64,000 nt of DNA, from positions 62,001 through 126,000 of the forward strand of contig JAAOOA010000181.1 of the NCBI GenBank assembly GCA_012861695.1. The letters run 5' to 3'. A model generated the notes under the pieces. That model ran no database searches and was not told the origin of the DNA. It saw only the letters and a program-made list of their open reading frames with translations. A program made the position numbers and the translations under genes. Below, in pieces: positions 12,371 through 24,421 of this stretch; within the stretch, counting starts at the first letter, position 1; the number at the start of each line of letters is the position of its first letter. The stretch comes from Trematomus loennbergii (Eukaryota > Chordata > Actinopteri > Perciformes > Nototheniidae).

Positions 12371-12801
12371 AAAAACACAACGACTTAGACTGGGGAAGCA
12401 TTCTGATTTTGAGCTGAAAAATTAGGGGCCAATATGGTTGATATCATTTAGTCCTTTGTTGTCTTTTTGAGTCTGTTGTTGTTATTGTCCCTTCGTGGTT
12501 GTTTTGCATCTTTCTATAGACGTTTAGTCCCTCTTTGTGGTAGTTTTCAGTCCGTTTGAGGTCCTTTTGTGTCTCTCTCCTAGAAATATTTTTTCGTTTT
12601 TCTGTTCTCTTTGTAGGCACTGTGTGTTTTTTGTGTTTGTTTTGCTTTTTTTGATAAACATTTTGTATCTCTTGTTTTGTGGTAATTATCTGTCTCTTTG
12701 TGAACAGAACATCTTCAGTAGGTGCATGCAGAAGTTGTGGCCCAGGGATCTGTTGTGGCCATTAGGCCCCTCACTGATCTCTCCGTGTGTTTCTGTCCCA
12801 G
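12371..12801. other. drc7 intron 3 remainder, T-rich
   Basis: Low-complexity T/G-rich sequence leads to the exon 4 acceptor (gtcccag). Nothing else is recognised. Confidence 0.5.
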
Positions 12802-13265
12802 CCAAGGTATTTGTTCTCCTCCAGCTCAGTGCTGCAGAATCAGAGTGCCACATGTTTTGAATCCGCCACCCTGCTGTGCAGCCTGCTGCTCGGCAACCAC
12901 TACGACGCTTACTGTGTCAGCGGCTACGCTGTGAGAGAGATGTGTCTGATGGACCGCAGCCTGCAGGAGTGCCCCCTGCTGGACACTCAGGTCAAGGTCA
13001 GTGCTATCGTAGGTTCCAGGGTTAAAAAACTGTACATAAAAATGAGGAGAGCAGCTGTTCAGACAGATCGGTGATTCAAAGGTGTGCGTCTGCCTGGCTG
13101 TGCTTTGTGTTTGTTTTTGCAGGGCAAGATCTCAGAGGAGGAGCCGCAGGAGAATAAATACACAGTGAAACCTCTGAGGGAGATGAAGAGTCGCTTTCTG
13201 ACGCAGCTAGAGAAGAAAGAAACAGGAGGCAGAGGCCGCGTTGCTTCACAAACAAAAACTACAGG

Positions 13266-13267
<2 letters not shown>

Positions 13268-13344
<77 letters not shown>

Positions 13345-13392
13345 GTGTGTGTGTGTGTGGTGTGTGTGTGTGTGTGTGTGAGTGTGTGTGAC
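13268..13392. repeat. (GT)n microsatellite abutting the drc7 exon 5 donor
   Basis: About 125 bp of GT repeat starts at the very first base of intron 5, so the donor GT is the first repeat unit. A few GGTG or TTGTG interruptions occur. Confidence 0.95.
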
Positions 13393-13752
13393 TTTAAAGT
13401 AGAGCTGCAACGATAACCTATGATTCCAACTATTTGATGATGCCTGAAAGCCTCCATTTGACTTCTCTGTTTACTTCCGAAAAATACTATATATCACTAC
13501 GCTTCTATTGGCTAATAATCCAACACATTGTATCTGATAAACTAAGGGGCGGGACATCTCTAACTGTTGACCAATCAGAGCAGACTGGGCTCTGGTTTCA
13601 GGCAGTATGAGAAAAATAAAGAGCTTTTGAACATTAAAGCATGAAGACATGTCCCAGTAGAGACACTAATATGAACCTGAACTTGAGTGTAACAGGGCCC
13701 GTTTAACCCTTACTGTTTCTACTGTCTTTGACTCTTTGTTCCCTTTGTTCAG
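13393..13752. other. drc7 intron 5 remainder
   Basis: Non-coding; it contains agagctgcaacgataacct, a phrase that recurs at 14430 and marks a small dispersed repeat in both introns. The acceptor is gttcag at 13752. Confidence 0.5.
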
Positions 13753-14216
13753 GAGACTGAGCAGCCACCTGCTGACCCCCTGCGAGGTCTGCGGGTGCAC
13801 TGCTGGGTGTTGGTGCTGTCAGGGAGTCGCAGCGTCAGGGAGAACTTCTTCATCGACCCCCTGTCCGGGAACAGCTACCTCAGTGAAGATGTCAACTTCC
13901 TGGGCATCGAGAGCGTGTGGAACAATCTCAACTACTACGTCAACATGCAAGACTGCAGGGACGGCTGCGCTGTGGGTCCAACACACAATCTGCCATCATC
14001 TGAAAGGACATGTGAGGCAATAGCCAATTTGGACTTCATGTTTCTGTGTATCTGCTCCTGTGTGTGTCTTTGTGGGGTGTGTGTGTAGGATATGGTGTAT
14101 GACCTGAAGATATAAAACTATGGGAGCCGGTCCTGTACGGTGCCACAAGCAAAAAGCAGCTGATTCTTGAAGTCTCGAAGAAAAAGATAATGAGCAAATA
14201 CACCAATAATGACGAG

Positions 14217-14251
<35 letters not shown>

Positions 14252-14302
14252 GTGTGTGTGTGGTGTGTGTGTGTGTGTGTGGTGTGGTGTGTGTGTGTGT
14301 GT

Positions 14303-14347
<45 letters not shown>

Positions 14348-14366
14348 CGTGCGTGCGTGTGTGTTT
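14217..14366. repeat. (GT)n microsatellite abutting the drc7 exon 7 donor
   Basis: Exon 7 ends GACGAG and the intron starts gtatgtgtgtg, running straight into about 150 bp of GT repeats with a GTGC sub-run near 14341-14358. This is the second case in this gene of a repeat used as a donor site. Confidence 0.95.
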
Positions 14367-15227
14367 ACACCCTTACCATATGTACAGTAGTTGTAGTTGA
14401 TTTGATAGTAGGTATTTTTACTTTCAAGTAGAGCTGCAACGATAACTTAACTAATTGATTAGACCATTGACAGAAAAATGATCGCCAACTATTTTATTGA
14501 TCAATTAATCCTTAAAGTAATTATATATGTATAAATAGTGGAGAATGTTTTCAGCCTCTCAAATATAGAGATTTCCTGTTTTTTTCCCTTGATTTTATTT
14601 ATTTTATACTAAATATTCTTCGCCTTTTGACTTATAAGACATCCACAATGCGCTTCAACATTTTATAGACCAAGCAATTAAAGGAAATAATCAGCAGATT
14701 AATCAATGATGAAATATTGAGTAGTTGCTACTTTAAAGCAAAAAGTACGACTTAAATGCAGTTTTAAATCAGACGATGCCAACAAGCAGGAAGAAACACC
14801 TTTAAGGATAATAATACTTTCCTAACTGTCAATCAATTAAAAGAATATCTACATAGTCAATTAATATAAAAACAAGCACAAATACATCAACCAGCTGCAA
14901 TGCTATTACAAATAATCAATGTAGGCTACTCTGGGTGAGAAGAAATAATAATACCAGAATTTAAAGCTGAATTGAACACTTAAAATTGAAACATGATTTT
15001 TCCGTTAATAAAGTTATTTGTGCACTTTACATGATGTTTTTCTGTTTTAAAGGACGAGCAGCAGCTCCGAGTGTTTGAGATGCCACGCTCCTGGGTCAGT
15101 TACGTCAATATCTCAAAAAAGGTAGTTACTCCACATGAGCAATATTTATGTGATGGGACCCTGCATGCAATAAACCTGTTTGTTGTTGACAAAGGTCACT
15201 GTTTATTTTTGCCATTACATCTGTAAG

Positions 15228-15590
15228 GTTCAAGGTTCAAGGTTCAAGGTTCTTTATTTGTCAAACGAACATAGCTACAGTGTAGTTATGCAGATGAAAA
15301 TCTTGTGTCACAGGCTTCTCCAACAGTGCAACACAAAACACAGACAAACAGAAAAATATAATGCAAGTAAATAGTAACAAGAAGAAAATAGTTTAAAAAA
15401 GTGAAATAGTGCAATAAGAGTCTTGAAATCTGACATATTAGGTGAACAGATAAATAATTTTAAAGTAGCAGCCAGATGAATGTTATGGATGTTGTTTCAA
15501 CAGTTCAGGTGTTTAACAGTCTTATTGCCTGTGGGATGAAACTAAAGAGGCAGGGTTCAGAGAACAAGAACTGCATCCAGACGGAAACAC
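15228..15590 (-). repeat. Retroposon tail with (TTCAAGG)n end
   Basis: Three to four tandem ggttcaa units precede gttctttatttgtcaa; the body matches 12200-12370 (gtacagtgtag, gaaaatctt, cagtgcaacac, atgcaagtaaata). On the minus strand this is a 3' retroposon end. It sits in drc7 intron 8. Confidence 0.55.
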
Positions 15591-15811
15591 GACACACCTT
15601 CGTTAGTATTGTTCTAATAAAGTGAAATATTATACATCAGTCCGTGCAGATCACCAGCCTTACTCTATCACTAATGCATTCTCAATATATTAAAGACAAT
15701 TCCATAAAATAAGTTTCAAATATGGTTTACATGCATACACAATCCATTTACAGTATGTCTGAAATGCTCAATTTAAGACAAACAGAAAAATAAAATCTAT
15801 ATAATAATATT

Positions 15812-16126
15812 GGGGAGGGATGAAGCCCTCTGTAATGGTCACACATGCACAGCACACACAGTGACAGTTCTCTCTGCATGTAACCCATCGTAGTACTAGG
15901 AGCAGTGGGCAGCTATTGTACAGCACCCGGGGAGCAATGGGAGCGGGGGGGGGGGGGGGGGAGGGGGTTGTTCGGTGCCTTGCTCAAGGGCACCACGGCA
16001 GGGCAGAAGGTGAACTGGCACCTCTCCAAGTAGCAGTCCACACTCCATTTTTAGGTCTGGTCGGGGACTTGAACCGGCGACCCACGGCTCACAGTCCAAG
16101 CCCCTACTGACTGAGCCACTGCCGGA
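15812..16126 (-). mobile_element. tRNA-derived SINE, inverted copy
   Basis: The minus strand starts with CCGGCAGTGGCTCAGTCAGT (Pol III box A) and has GGTTCAAGTCC (box B) about 40 bases on, then a body and tail shared with 30359-30688. A G homopolymer lies at 15945-15960. It inserted in drc7 intron 8. It is not a functional tRNA gene. Confidence 0.85.
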
Positions 16127-16662
16127 TGTGTAACCTATATAACTTACTGCATGAAAGACAAAACCCTAAAAAGCTGTAAATATCCATTGTATTTTCCATC
16201 TTTGCATTCAAAATGGCCTTCTCCTATGATAACCCTTTTTACCCTTCACCAGTATTTAAAAATGGTTTGTCTTAAGCAACAGCATTTTGATGTATCCCTT
16301 TAAACAAAATCTCAGGGCAATCCCTTAAACATGTTAAAATGTGACAGAATAGAGGGATTCCCGAGAGGAGAAAATATCTTATCATGCGTTTGTCATTTTA
16401 TTCCCAAACACCAAACACATGCTACTGTTCCTTGAAGCTGTAAATCTTCCTTAAATGTCCTCCCCTCCTTTTCTTATCAGACCTGGAGAGCCGTTGGCCG
16501 GGGAGACAGGAGGTGACCCGCTACAGAAAAGCAAAACTGGAGAAGTTTGCAGTTTATCTGAGTGAAGACGGCCTGGTCACACGGCTGACTAGATACAAAG
16601 ACCTGGACTGTAAGAGGGTTACACAATAATTCAGTGTGTTTTCAGTCCCAAGAAGCTTTTAA

Positions 16663-17278
16663 AGGTCCCCTATTATACTGTTTTTCATCAATAATTACAG
16701 GTCTCAGATATATACAAAACATGTCTCTGAAGTGTTTGGCTCCAAACACCAAACAGATCATTGCAGCATCCCATAATCCCCTCTGTTTCAGCCCTGTTTA
16801 AAAGTGCTGATTCTCTGTCTGTTACTTTAGATGAAAATAAGGAGCCCCTCCCCACGCCCCTCTGAGAGATATTTGGTTAAAAAGAACACAATGGTGCTCT
16901 AGGAGGAGATTCAGGTGATAAGGTGGGGGGGGTGGGTTACCTTGGTTGGTGATTGGCTAATGGTTACACAAGCCAAAACATCGTTATGACATCATAAAGT
17001 GTCCAAAATCTGATCAGCTCATTTTCAGACAGGTTTTTATATAAATGGATCAGGACAAAAGAGAGAGAATCTTTTTTCCTGAAACTTTCAGAGTCTCTTT
17101 ACACAGAGGGGACACATGTTGATGTAGAAGAGACATGAAGAAGAGGGGACACATGTTGATGTAGAAGAGACATGAAGAAGAGGGGACACATGTTGATGTA
17201 GAAGAGACATGAAGAAGAGGGGACACATGTTGATGTAGAAGAGACATGAAGAAGTGGATTTTGCATAATAGGTGACCT
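16663..17278. mobile_element. TTAA-type MITE containing a 36-bp minisatellite
   Basis: Ends AGGTCCCCTATTATACTG and GCATAATAGGTGACCT are inverted and flanked by TTAA at 16659-16662 and 17279-17282. Inside, at about 17107-17255, a 36-bp unit (gaagaggggacacatgttga...) is repeated four times. A truncated relative sits inverted at 23836-24015. It separates the last drc7 exon from the first PHF20-like exon. Confidence 0.75.
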
Positions 17279-17323
17279 TTAATGTATTTTTACCACAGTG
17301 CCTACAAATCTGAGAAAAATCTT

Positions 17324-17364
<41 letters not shown>

Positions 17365-17401
17365 TGTGTGGTGTGTGTGGTGTGTGTGTGTGTGTGTGTG
17401 T

Positions 17402-17456
<55 letters not shown>
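17324..17456. repeat. (GT)n microsatellite before the Tudor exon acceptor
   Basis: About 130 bp of GT repeat with GGTG interruptions ends four bases before the acceptor ttcag, where a polypyrimidine tract is normally found. Confidence 0.95.
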
Positions 17457-17457
<1 letters not shown>

Positions 17458-18897
17458 CAGACTCCTGACTCCTACAAAGTGCGTTTCTATGACGGCGTGG
17501 TTCTGACTGTGAAGCCCACTAAGATCAAACCCTTCTTAGCCGCGTTCACACCGGAGTACGCGTTTAGTTCCGTTAGTACCCCTTATGTCGCGTTCACACC
17601 AAAAATCGTACTTAATCTCGGGTACTTTTACCCCCATTTTAGAGCCCGCTGGGAGAGCGTACTTTTCTGGGGTGAAAAGTGCCCAGTGCTGATTGGCTGG
17701 GCGAATTGCAAACCACGCCCGTACAACTGTGAAAATGTTGTGTGGAGACGTCATTGTTTTCCTCGCTACAAAAACCCAACGCACCGACGGAGCGTTGGGT
17801 TTGTTTTTGAAAGCAGTTATGGCAAGCATCAAGAAATGATGAGGAGGTGTCGGCGCTTCTGGAGATCTACGCCGAGGACGCGACCCAGGGAATGCTACTG
17901 AAGCCAGTTCAGTAGCTTTCACTCGACCTGGGAATCGTGCACAGCCGGCTAAAAATAAAGAAACTCAGGACTACAAACGGCGGATTCAGTGGCCAACGAT
18001 GACTACCACGACGAAGGTAAAATCAACTACATGCACTGGGGTTTTAATCTGCACAATAATGGTCTCAGATGTACTTTTATTTGCTCAGTAGATCAAGCTA
18101 GCCATGCTAGGCTGAATAGGCTAACACCGGCCCCGAGCTAGCTACATCTAGCTAGCTAGATATTCTCGGCCGCTATGAAAACGTTTTGACTTGTGAATAA
18201 CTGTGCAGTGTTTCTGTAATTTGCTTCACTAACTCATGGCACTAATCGTCTGTTTCAGGCGAGGATGGACAACTCTCGGGATTGGAAACAAGCGAGCTTT
18301 GCATTCTAGATCACAGCGCTAGCTCGTCCCCCTTACCAGCAACCAAACGCAAAGGTACACACACTGTAACTTTGTCTTGAAAGAACGTTACGCATCGAAC
18401 TGATGTTCACAATCATGTTTATTTCATAATATTCATCATATTTATGTTTAACTTGCCTCAACAACATTAAACAAAGTTCAAGCATACATGAAGCACTCTT
18501 CAAAAAGGAACAATCCTCCGTGTTTGAACCTCTTAAATCGCTGCATAGCCGATTTATTTGGACTGGATTATCCCAGAGAGGCTAAACATTCTTTATAACA
18601 CAGTTTCAGATTTGTGAAACCTTTAATTCTATTGTGAAAATACAAAAAAGGGAGATTTCAGTGCTTTTTTTACATGTAGACCACATTAGACCAGGTCCTG
18701 ATCTAAAACCACTATACCTAGACTCATCAAATCTGGACTGGATTATCCCAGAGGTCTAAACATTCTTTATAACACAGTTTCAGATTTGTGAAACCTTAAT
18801 TCTATTTGTGAAAATACCAAAAAAACATTCCTAGTATGTTGTAAAACTACATGGCGACTAAACAGATCTTGTATCTTGCTTATTTTCCCCTCTTAGG

Positions 18898-19075
18898 AAA
18901 GCGGACACGGGATGCAAATTTCTTTGACACCGCCCAGGCGTTGGAGGACCGGCGTGCCGTGGTGAAAGAGTCGATGCACGGGGATCAGATGGTGCTGTTC
19001 ACCAAGGCCCAGGAAACGGAGGACAAGATGCTCACCAGTTCATTTTATATTATTGTTATTACTGTTATTATATAG
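18898..19075 (+). pseudogene. Harbinger Myb-like accessory protein, C-terminal exon
   Basis: After a tcttag acceptor the exon encodes GKRTRDANFFDTAQALEDRR and EDKMLT, resembling the tail of the SANT/Myb-like DNA-binding protein that helps Harbinger transposase enter the nucleus and find ends. It ends at a TAG in AT-rich sequence. The N-terminal exon near 17818 has an indel after MASIK. Confidence 0.55.
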
Positions 19076-19805
19076 TCTTGATACAACTGACACTTTATTT
19101 TATATTGATAATGTTATTTACATTAAAAATGTGAACTTCTATTTACTGTTAAACAGATCCTGTAGCTTGCTTATTTCTCCTGACACTTTATCTTAGTGAC
19201 CGTAGCATCCTATACATCACATGTAAGTGATTATTCTGATACCATCATGTTTCATCGGTTATAAACTGGCAAAGCTTTATTTGTCATTTATCATCAATGT
19301 TGCAACCTTGTGGAGGAATGGCAGGGGCACATACACAAATATGATAATTTATATCATTTTAAATATTATTTGACCTAAAACTAAATGTTTTTATGATTGT
19401 CCTCTGAGGAGGACATGGGGATTTGCAAACTTTTAATTGCCCCCCCCATTTTACACAACACAAAATGGAGTCCACTATGGGCCGAAACTAACATGTATGT
19501 TTATGGCAGACGGATGCAGTGGGTCTCAGGAAGATAAATAATAACGGTGGGTTTGCTGCTGAGCCTATTTACTGTGCATACAACACACCTGGCACAGTTT
19601 ATTGTTATTATATTGCCACACTGTACACTATTGTAATGTTGCCTGTCTTGACTGGAAAATAAAAGAGAACAAAAGCACTGTACAAAAGATCATCTTTATT
19701 GTCAAAATGTTTACAATTGACACGCTGTTCAGATGCCTCATAAAGCTGGGTCGCCGGTAAGGCAGTCCATTCGTCCCTGTACTCATTACTTTCACAAAGG
19801 TTATG

Positions 19806-20000
19806 TCATATGCAACATGCTGCCACCTGGATTGTGATCTTGTCCATCTTGCAGTCGTTTCTTTTCATCAAGCACCGCCACCTGCCCTTCAGTCTGCCAA
19901 AAGCGTTCTCTACCACCACTCGTGCTCGGCTTGTTTTGTTATTGTACGCAAGTTGCTCAGGCTGCATTAACTCAGTTACAAAGCTGTATAACATGAGCAA
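19806..20000 (-). pseudogene. Harbinger transposase (DDE) C-terminal remnant
   Basis: The minus strand encodes SRARVVVENAFGRLKGRWRC, the diagnostic ENAFGRLKxRWR motif holding the final acidic catalytic residue (E) of PIF/Harbinger transposases, followed by an alpha-helical tail (VAACCI). The earlier D-D portion was not found in 18.3-19.7 kb, so the transposase is truncated. Confidence 0.8.
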
Positions 20001-20482
20001 AACAGCACAACTTCAGTCGACTCCATCTCCATCATGTCTGAGGTCGGAAGGTAAACAACAGACGCCTAATGTACAGCGAGTGGGTGGGCGTCGCAGTATA
20101 CGCGGGAAGTTTTCTTCTTCTTCTTCTCTTGTTTTGCACCGGATTGCAAACAACTTTAAGGTGCATACCGCCACCTACTGTACTCGCCGTGAAGTGGTTT
20201 GTGGCCTGCCAGTAAAGCCAAAGCAGAAGAAGAAGAAGTGACGTCAGCGGCTCATTTGCGTAATCTTCCCTCAGGGAAAAGTACTCCGGTGTGAACGCGA
20301 TCTGTACTAAGTGCCCTGGGGTTAAAAGCGCCGGGGCTCTTAGTGCCGGAACTAAGTACAGGAAAGTACTTGGTATGAACGCGGCTAAAGAAGTAAGTAA
20401 TGCTTCACTCCTATTGGTCCACATCTGATTGTGTGCTCCAATCGAAACTGCCCTGATCATAAAGTGTTTTCTTTGTTTGTTG

Positions 20483-20603
<121 letters not shown>

Positions 20604-21418
20604 CACAGAAGTCCAGACCTAAGAAGAGTGCGGTGGGAAGCGAGGGATGGGAGGAAGGTGAGAGCGAGTAGGAGGGCGAAGAGAGGAAGGAGGAGACGAC
20701 CTCAGAAACGAAAGAAGGAGATGAAGAGGAGGAGAGGAAGGCAGAACCTGAAAACAGATGAAGGTAAGTTAAAAATAAAAAGATCTACAAAGCTTTCATT
20801 TTTTATTTGAATAAGTCTGTATCTTATTTTTTTATGGATGATGACTCTAATCCAAGTTTCAGACACTTATAACTAAAACTAATGAACTAATCCTCTTCCA
20901 GGTAGAAGCAGTGGAGCTCAGAGTCAGCCAATCACAGCTGACTCCGCCCCCCCTGCTCCCCCTGACTCCGCCCCCTGCGACAGAGGTAAACATCTGAGAG
21001 TTTCAGACATGAATAATTACTCCATTGGCCTGAAAATAAAAGAACTCAGATGTTAGAGTTGTGTTTAAACTGAGAGGGAAGCAGATTTTAGAAGCAGCAC
21101 GATTGATACGTGATTTGATGCATACGATGTTAACTTTGTTGTAGAAAACAGACTTTAACGCAGCTGGTTTGTGCTGCCATTATGATGCTAATGCCCCATT
21201 TGGTCTGCTATATAACCATTGTATATTTCTTCAGCGCCCCTATAACAGCGCGCTCTCTTTGATTGTTCGATTGTCTTTTCTTTGCAGACGTCCTGTTGGA
21301 GCGTCAGTCCCACCTGCCCACCACTCACAGATTCAGCAGAGAGCCACGTAAGTTAATAGACAAACTATTATGCGCCTCATAAACACTACATGTACACAAT
21401 TTAAGTTTAAGGGCTTAA

Positions 21419-21799
21419 AGGTAGGGTAGGTAATTTTGGAGAAACCAGCTTGAGTGCGCTAGAATTTGAAAATACACAGCCGGAAAAAATCTGCCACTTC
21501 CTTACAGAACCCCTCCTCCAACACACACGAACGCGCACATGACCAATGAGGGCACGAGATAAGTTTGTGCACAGATGGAAGGCTGACAGGCAGGTAGGCC
21601 ATCCAGTTATTTTAGCCGGGCCGGCTAAAATGATTGGTCGTGCTTTTTACAGTATTACGGCTTCCACAGATGAAATTTTTTATGGATTTTTTGTCAAAGC
21701 ACTTAAGATATTCATTGCTATCGGGATGTTAAGAGCATTCCATGGAATATAACAAAAAGTGTATCTCGAGCCGGTTTCTCAAACTTACCTACCCCACCT
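21419..21799 (+). mobile_element. TTAA-type MITE, copy 1 of 3
   Basis: Ends AGGTAGGGTAGGTAATTTTG and AAACTTACCTACCCCACCT are inverted; TTAA flanks both sides (21415-21418, 21800-21803). Copies: 35023-35378 (left end lost) and 50070-50451 (inverted). It lies in an intron of the PHF20-like gene. Confidence 0.85.
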
Positions 21800-22321
21800 T
21801 TAAGCACTGTAAGTCCTGCCTTTACCTCTTATTATTTATTAAGGTTTATCGCTCATTCTGTACACATCCTTAAAATAGATGTGTATAATTTTAAAGTTAA
21901 TACAATACGGTGAGTGTATTGTAATAATATAGTTCCAATGAAAAATGTGTGTTATAGATCTGTTTTTTGGTTCTGTATAAGTGTGTGATAGAGAATATGT
22001 AACGTATTAAGGGCTTGACGTTTGTCATGTGTCTACCTCCACTGGAACAGCAGATGGAAATGAGCTATAAGCTAAAATCTGGCTTTATAACTATTAACAA
22101 TATTGTTTTCATGCATGGTCCAAGTTCAAAAACGTAATACATGTTTCAAAAGGATATTGAGGCCACTGGGATTACCTTTTGTCAGTGGTAGAGAATATCT
22201 TGGATAATGTTTCTTGTGCTCAGCCCAGTTTATTTTATTTTTTGTACCTTGAACTTGACTTCATTTGTTCTAAATCCCATTGGGTTAATACACTCAGACC
22301 TACATTTAGTCAAATCTCTTA

Positions 22322-23070
22322 TGGCGCATTTCCACTGCAGGGCCTCGCACGGCTTAGTACGGTATAGTTAGGCCTTGGTAGGCCAGGCTCACTTTATGCT
22401 GCGTTTCCATTACAGTTTATTAGCTGGGGCAGTAACTATAGTAACGCAGTGTAGGCGGAGCCGTGACGTCATCTTCAATGCGAACCACAGAAAACCAACA
22501 TCAGCCGTTAGCTGTTAGCACTCAGAGCTCACAGCTCCTCATATCTGTTCAGAAACTAGACACAAGTTAAACAAGTACAAACCACAGACTGCCTGTGTCA
22601 TGGTGAATACAGTCACTGCTTTATTTATGTCTGTATAGGCCGTTGTTGTGAGTGTGAAGCTATACAACATTAGCTTAGCCGATCTCCATTCAGAAAACAC
22701 GCATTTTAAAAGGTTTTTCGCCTGCCGTCTATCTGCAGGCTTTTCAAAGCATTAATTCATGGTTTTTACTAACCGGTATCAGTATGTTGTTACTTCGGCA
22801 TCATTTTGAAACAATTCATTAATTACAATTAAATCACAGTAAAATATGTTATTTTGTTGTAGTGCCAGCGATTCTCCCACTAGTTTAGCACATTCAGCCC
22901 GATTCAGCCCGGTTGTTGGCCCGGAAAGAACCACGATTTTGGAGAGCCAGAAAAACGGTGAAAAAGTACCCGTTAGCCGGAACTACTCCTAGTGGAAACG
23001 CAACCAAAAACAAGCCGGGTTTGGCACGGCACGTTTAAACCGTGCTACGTGCTGCAGTGGAAATGCGCCA
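22322..23070. mobile_element. Harbinger-like MITE, copy 1 of 2
   Basis: Ends TGGCGCATTTCCACTGCAG and CTGCAGTGGAAATGCGCCA are almost perfect inverted repeats, flanked by TTA on both sides (22319-22321, 23071-23073). The second copy, at 38930-39684, also has TTA flanks. A 3-bp TWA duplication is typical of PIF/Harbinger. There is no ORF. Confidence 0.85.
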
Positions 23071-23192
23071 TTAAAGAGCGCTGCCATGGAGAAACCCATG
23101 TCCCACATTTTAAGGAAATTGACTGTAGTGCGGCATCTTAAACGTCTTTCATGAAACCTTACTTTGCATTTTATACTTACATGGTTTTTTTT

Positions 23193-23312
23193 AAAAACGC
23201 TCTCTCTCTCTCCTCTCCTCTCTCCCTCTCATCTCTCTCTCTCCTCTTCTCCCCTCTCCTCTCATCTTCTCTCCTCTCCTCTCCTCCTCCCCTCCCCTCT
23301 CCTCTCTCTCAG
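23193..23312. repeat. CT-rich low-complexity tract before the C2H2 exon
   Basis: About 120 bases of TCTC/CTCC run into the acceptor ctctcag at 23312, forming an unusually long polypyrimidine tract. It is not coding. Confidence 0.85.
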
Positions 23313-23835
23313 TGTACAGGGTGATAAAGAACCAGCCCTCCCATCCTCTCCATTGAACTGGACCACAACCCCTTCAAGTGTCCGTCGGCCGGCTGCATGA
23401 AGTCCTTCAGGAAGGCCAGTCTGCTGCACTACCACATCAAGTATTATCACTCCGACCAGCATCTGGACGAACAGCTGGGCGAACAGCTGGAGCCCCCGAG
23501 GTGAGTCGCAGGTTCAAATCCCAGAGCAGGAGCCCCTTCGCCGCTTTTTGCCATCTTCTGGTTGGGTTTACTATATGCCACTCACACATATACCTACTAA
23601 ATCTCAGACTAGTAGGTGAAGCACAACGAGGGGCTGCTTTTTAGTAAATGTGTAGTGGGCGCTATAGAGCTGATGACAGTTTCCCCAGTCCTGACATGTG
23701 TGCAAAACATCTCCAGCTTTAAAGAATGCTAAGGTCCTCAAAAACGCAACTCAATTCAGATAAAAATCAAAATAATAATGCTAGCAACTTCAAAAGGTCC
23801 TTTGCTCCGACTCTCTCAGTGCTCGGGCCCTAATT

Positions 23836-24015
23836 AAAGGTCACCTATTATGCAAAATCCACTTGTTCATGTCTTTCATACATCAACATGTGTCCCCTCT
23901 GTGGAAAGAGACTCTGAAAGTTTCAGGAAAAAAGATTCTCTCTTTTTGTCCTGATCCATTTATATAAAAACATCTGAACATGATCAGATTTTAGCCACTT
24001 AATGATGTCATAACG
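23836..24015. mobile_element. Truncated TTAA-type MITE fragment
   Basis: From ttaaaggtcacctattatgc it matches the reverse complement of the right part of the 16663-17278 element (tccacttgttcatgtctt, agactctgaaagtttcagg, gatccatttatataaa). The other end is missing. Confidence 0.65.
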
Positions 24016-24421
24016 ATGTTTTGGCTTGTATGTGAAAGAAACACAACATGCTGTACCGAAGCAAAAATACACCAAATAAAACCGTAATGTTGGAAAGAGG
24101 GTCATATGAGGAGTATAAACACTCACTGCTGTTGTTTCAGTAGGAAGCGGTCGTCTTCTCAGGGGAGAGACTTCCTGTCGGAGAGGAAGAGTGAGGACCA
24201 GCACAGCATCTGTCACCGTGACGACAGAGAGCCCAGCACAACAACAACAACAGGTAGGAACAACAAACCCTTTCAATGCAAGGTTAAAATGTGGTATTTT
24301 AAAAGTGTAATTTTTATCCATATGCCTCACTAGCATTTATTTGTAGATCATTTTGACTCTGTAAATGTGTATGGCTTACATTTTGGCAGCGTTGGAAGAA
24401 GTACTCAGATCCTTGACTTAA

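Larger units (their letters stand above)
9830..16617 (+). pseudogene. drc7: drc7 5' portion, nine exons, truncated and frameshifted (copy A)
   Basis: DRC7 (formerly CCDC135) is a subunit of the nexin-dynein regulatory complex of motile axonemes, needed in sperm flagella. Exons: 9830-9954 (acidic N-terminus from the ATG at 9830), 10862-11021 (YSLLYPDRKPLLLCPVNECG), 11984-12109 (KFVSMTLRPTPTVFPELF), 12802-12996 (CFESATLLCS..YDAYCVSGY, the transglutaminase-like core Cys region), 13123-13267, 13753-13971 (RVHCWVLVLSG, ENFFIDPLSG, FLGIES), 14089-14216, 15053-15121 and 16481-16617 (KAKLEKFAVYLSEDGLVTRL). Splice phases are consistent except where damaged: exon 5 has one extra base near 13220, exon 7 meets TAA after DMVYDLKI, and the exon 8-9 join is off by one base. 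It stops at about 434 codons of a family near 870; no later drc7 exons follow. Identity of the gene is firm; its non-functional state is likely. Confidence 0.85.
17536..20388. mobile_element. PIF/Harbinger transposon inside the Tudor exon
   Basis: Inverted ends GCCGCGTTCACACCGGAGTA and GTACTTGGTATGAACGCGGC bound 2.85 kb. Next to them are TTA (left) and TAA (right), possibly a TWA target duplication with one mutation. Plus strand: a Myb/SANT-like accessory gene begins near 17818 (DEEVSALLEIYAEDATQ), with later exons near 18259 and 18898-19030. Minus strand: a transposase remnant at 19806-20000. The two-gene convergent plan is typical of Harbinger. Stops and missing catalytic regions make it non-autonomous today. 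Confidence 0.85.

Noticed and set aside
13059..13457. 132-codon minus-strand ORF and overlapping plus ORFs
   Set aside because: They are translations of the (GT)n microsatellite (long TH or CV runs); the real signal there is a drc7 exon.
17329..17901. 190-codon ORF joining a CV run, Tudor residues and further protein
   Set aside because: It starts in a microsatellite, passes the real Tudor exon, and continues into the Harbinger transposon. It is a chance read-through rather than a gene.
23164..23400. Serine/leucine-rich ORF
   Set aside because: It is a translation of the CT-rich tract before the C2H2 exon.
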